DNA from: Willaertia magna
Lineage: Eukaryota; Heterolobosea; Eutetramitea; Acrasida; Naegleriidae
Assembly (NCBI GenBank): GCA_902984215.1
Contig: CADWAF010004689.1
Coordinates: 1-16,709, forward strand
Length of the DNA stretch: 16,709 bases
Direction of reading: 5' to 3'
Shown: positions 14,799 through 16,709 of the stretch, one piece after another
Layout of the letters: every line of letters starts with the position of its first letter
How positions within the stretch are numbered: the stretch's first letter is position 1
Translations under genes and position numbers: made by a program
The notes under the pieces: model-generated
Told to the model about the DNA's origin: nothing
What the model saw: the letters and a program-made list of their open reading frames with translations, nothing else
Databases searched by the model: none

Positions 14799-16709
14799 GT
14801 AAATCGGCGAGTGTCAGTGCAAGTAGGATTGTTTTTGATGAAGTACTATTAGATAAAATTCAATCCTCTAGGATTATAAATCAATATATAAAACATCATA
14901 ATGTACGGAGTAGTTTTGAAGAACAACAAAAAAGAAATTCTAAAAGTTCCAGAGATAGTATTTCTAGTAGTGATTCAGATTTTGTATTTTTAGGAGAACA
15001 TCAACAATATCATTCTTTATTGTTAAAATATTTTAAAACAGATTTACTTTTTATTTTACAAAGTATTTGTGAAGATTCTTCAATGTTTGGAGATTCAAAT
15101 AATGGACAATTCATTCAAATTGAATTATTGCTTTTAGATGTAGATGATTTTGATAAATGGAAAGTTGTTTTACCTAGTTTTATGCATCAACAATTATCAC
15201 ATCCAACAATTCTAACAACATCAACTACAACATCATCAAGACAATCTATTGAAAATTTATCAGTAAATAGTGTCTATAGTGTAGCACCAACTAACTTTGA
15301 TTCATTACTAAGTTTAATAGATATTACTAATTGGAAAGATAATACCTTTTCATTTATTAGATATGCTGTTAAGATATTTGGTAAAGTGTTTTGTTTTATG
15401 GAAGATTCTTTAGTTTATGAAATTGTAAAAGATGATGAATTAGATACACCTTTTACAAAATATTGTCATGCATCAAAGAAATTTAGAATTCCATTAAAAA
15501 AGAAAGATATTCCTGTTTTATATGCAAAAGCATTATTTGATGTAATTTTAGATTTTAATATTAAAAAGAAATTTAATTTAATTAAATCAAATAATTTATC
15601 ATTCGTTTTAGAAGTATTTAGATTATTTGGAACGAGAATTGAGAAAGATTTCCCACCAGTAATTAAGAATTTAGATAATTTCTTTAATACTTATTATTAT
15701 TATAGAATAAAAAAAGAAGAATTTGAAGATGTTAAAGAAGATGAAACTAAAAAGAATAATAACAAATATATAGATATCGATTCTTTAAAAGAATGGGAAA
15801 GACCAATTATAGAATATACAATACCAAAAGATATATTTAAAGTTTTAAAAGTTGAGAAAACTAATTGGAAGAGTAATGTTTTATTATTATTAACATATAA
15901 ACAATTAATTAATTTATTAAAAATAATGATGAAATATTGTAATAATTTTAAAGAAATATATCCATTTGATTATATAATATTTAAGAATTTTGAAAGAAAA
16001 TGTTGGTTCGATCATTATTGGCAAATGTATTATGATCCAATTAGTAGATTTTCACATTTATGTTTAAATTATAATTGTGATACAGATAGTGCTGCAGATT
16101 CTTATTTTATTGAACCAAAGTATTTATTAACGAAAAGTTTACAATTAAAGGAACATTTAGATAAAATAAATAAATATAAAGAAACAGATTTTAATTTAAT
16201 TAGAAATAAAAAAGATGCAAAGAATGAAACTATTAAAATATTATGTCTTGATGGTGGTGGATTAAAAGGTTTAAATGAAATAACATGTTGTAAAATTATT
16301 GAAGAAAAAGTTGGAAAGAAAATGTGTGAAATATTTGATTTGATATGTGGTACTTCGACTGGTGGCATTTTAACGCATTTATTTCAAGCTGGATTAAGTT
16401 GTGATGAATGTAGAGAGATGTATCTGAGTTTAGGTAAAAAGATTTTTGATTTAAGTGTAAATAACGGTGGCTCAGCCAGCAGTAATACAAACGTTACAAA
16501 AACCTTATTAACTATTAAAGGAAAAGCATGGTATGATGAAAAACAATTAGAAGCATTATTTAGAAATTATGTAGGTGATGCAGAGTTGTGTGAATTACAT
16601 CATGACAATCCTTTATCTTTTGTGTTGTCATCAATGAATCCTTTTGATGAAAATACAAAGAAAAACGTTTTGAAAATTCATCAACAATTACAATTTGAGG
16701 GTATTGACC
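14789..16709 (+). CDS. Patatin-like phospholipase (partial, runs off window)
   Basis: 640 codons are open from the ATG at 14789 to the window end, with no stop. The patatin domain begins at about 480: LCLDGGGLKG (485-494) is the oxyanion-hole motif DGGGxxG and CGTSTGG (520-526) holds the nucleophile S523 in GxSxG. The catalytic Asp should lie beyond the end. Such enzymes are calcium-independent phospholipase A2-type lipid acyl hydrolases that use a Ser-Asp dyad. The form of the motifs resembles iPLA2/PNPLA8-type proteins. The first 470 residues are Ser-rich at 45-70 and helical, with Lys/Asn-rich parts, and match no domain I know. The start at 14789 is preferred for its AACAAAAA context. An ATG at 14751 could join in frame if a 32-base GTAAGT...TAG segment were spliced, but that segment is short and GC-rich for an intron here. 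Confidence 0.88.
   Translation, partial: MFVSKSASVSASRIVFDEVLLDKIQSSRIINQYIKHHNVRSSFEEQQKRNSKSSRDSISSSDSDFVFLGEHQQYHSLLLKYFKTDLLFILQSICEDSSMFGDSNNGQFIQIELLLLDVDDFDKWKVVLPSFMHQQLSHPTILTTSTTTSSRQSIENLSVNSVYSVAPTNFDSLLSLIDITNWKDNTFSFIRYAVKIFGKVFCFMEDSLVYEIVKDDELDTPFTKYCHASKKFRIPLKKKDIPVLYAKALFDVILDFNIKKKFNLIKSNNLSFVLEVFRLFGTRIEKDFPPVIKNLDNFFNTYYYYRIKKEEFEDVKEDETKKNNNKYIDIDSLKEWERPIIEYTIPKDIFKVLKVEKTNWKSNVLLLLTYKQLINLLKIMMKYCNNFKEIYPFDYIIFKNFERKCWFDHYWQMYYDPISRFSHLCLNYNCDTDSAADSYFIEPKYLLTKSLQLKEHLDKINKYKETDFNLIRNKKDAKNETIKILCLDGGGLKGLNEITCCKIIEEKVGKKMCEIFDLICGTSTGGILTHLFQAGLSCDECREMYLSLGKKIFDLSVNNGGSASSNTNVTKTLLTIKGKAWYDEKQLEALFRNYVGDAELCELHHDNPLSFVLSSMNPFDENTKKNVLKIHQQLQFEGID

Noticed and set aside
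16102..16490. Minus-strand open frames within the patatin-like gene
   Set aside because: They are antisense to a continuous frame that carries the DGGGxxG and GxSxG motifs.

Overview
The window looks like nuclear DNA of an AT-rich, gene-dense protist. It carries ten eukaryotic protein genes, short spliceosomal introns of 44 to 70 bases (GTAAGT or GTATGT donors, AG acceptors), very short spacers and A-rich tracts just before most start codons. The mix of families (an Fpk1/NRC-2-type AGC kinase, a receptor-like kinase, a divergent actin relative, a RING-TRAF-TPR protein, membrane-anchored FkbM and glycosyltransferase-like enzymes), with few introns and few long homopolymer runs, fits a heterolobosean amoeba such as Naegleria best. 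A dictyostelid is less likely. This assignment is an inference from style, not a database match.

Layout, left to right. An AT-rich flank (1-350) precedes an AGC kinase on the minus strand (351-1706). A divergent spacer separates it from a Golgi-type glycosyltransferase-like protein on the plus strand (1820-3676). That gene converges, 34 bases away, on a single-pass receptor-like kinase on the minus strand (3711-6071). A two-exon actin-related protein follows on the minus strand (6281-7562). Across a 297-base divergent spacer come a mitochondrial-type LYR protein (7860-8114), a five-exon Ras-like GTPase with degenerate nucleotide motifs (8208-9092) and a RING/TRAF/TPR protein (9229-10887), all on the plus strand. 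The last converges on the class I ribonucleotide reductase large subunit, minus strand (10963-13407). Behind that lie an FkbM-type membrane methyltransferase on the minus strand (13592-14551) and, divergently, the 5' three-fifths or so of a patatin-like phospholipase, plus strand, which runs off the window (14789-16709).

The genes do not form an operon or one pathway; this is an ordinary stretch of compact chromosome. The strongest regulatory signal is a pair of E2F-type sites (TTTTGGCGG and TTTTGGCGGGAA) 62 and 102 bases upstream of the ribonucleotide reductase start. They suggest that S-phase control of dNTP synthesis through E2F operates in this lineage. The most unusual proteins are the actin relative, in which the residues equivalent to the actin hydrolysis centre are replaced, and the Ras-like GTPase, in which the Mg-binding P-loop serine/threonine and the switch II DxxGQ motif are lost. 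Both look like nucleotide-fold proteins that have given up normal hydrolysis. I see no transposon, CRISPR array, rRNA, tRNA or viral insertion.
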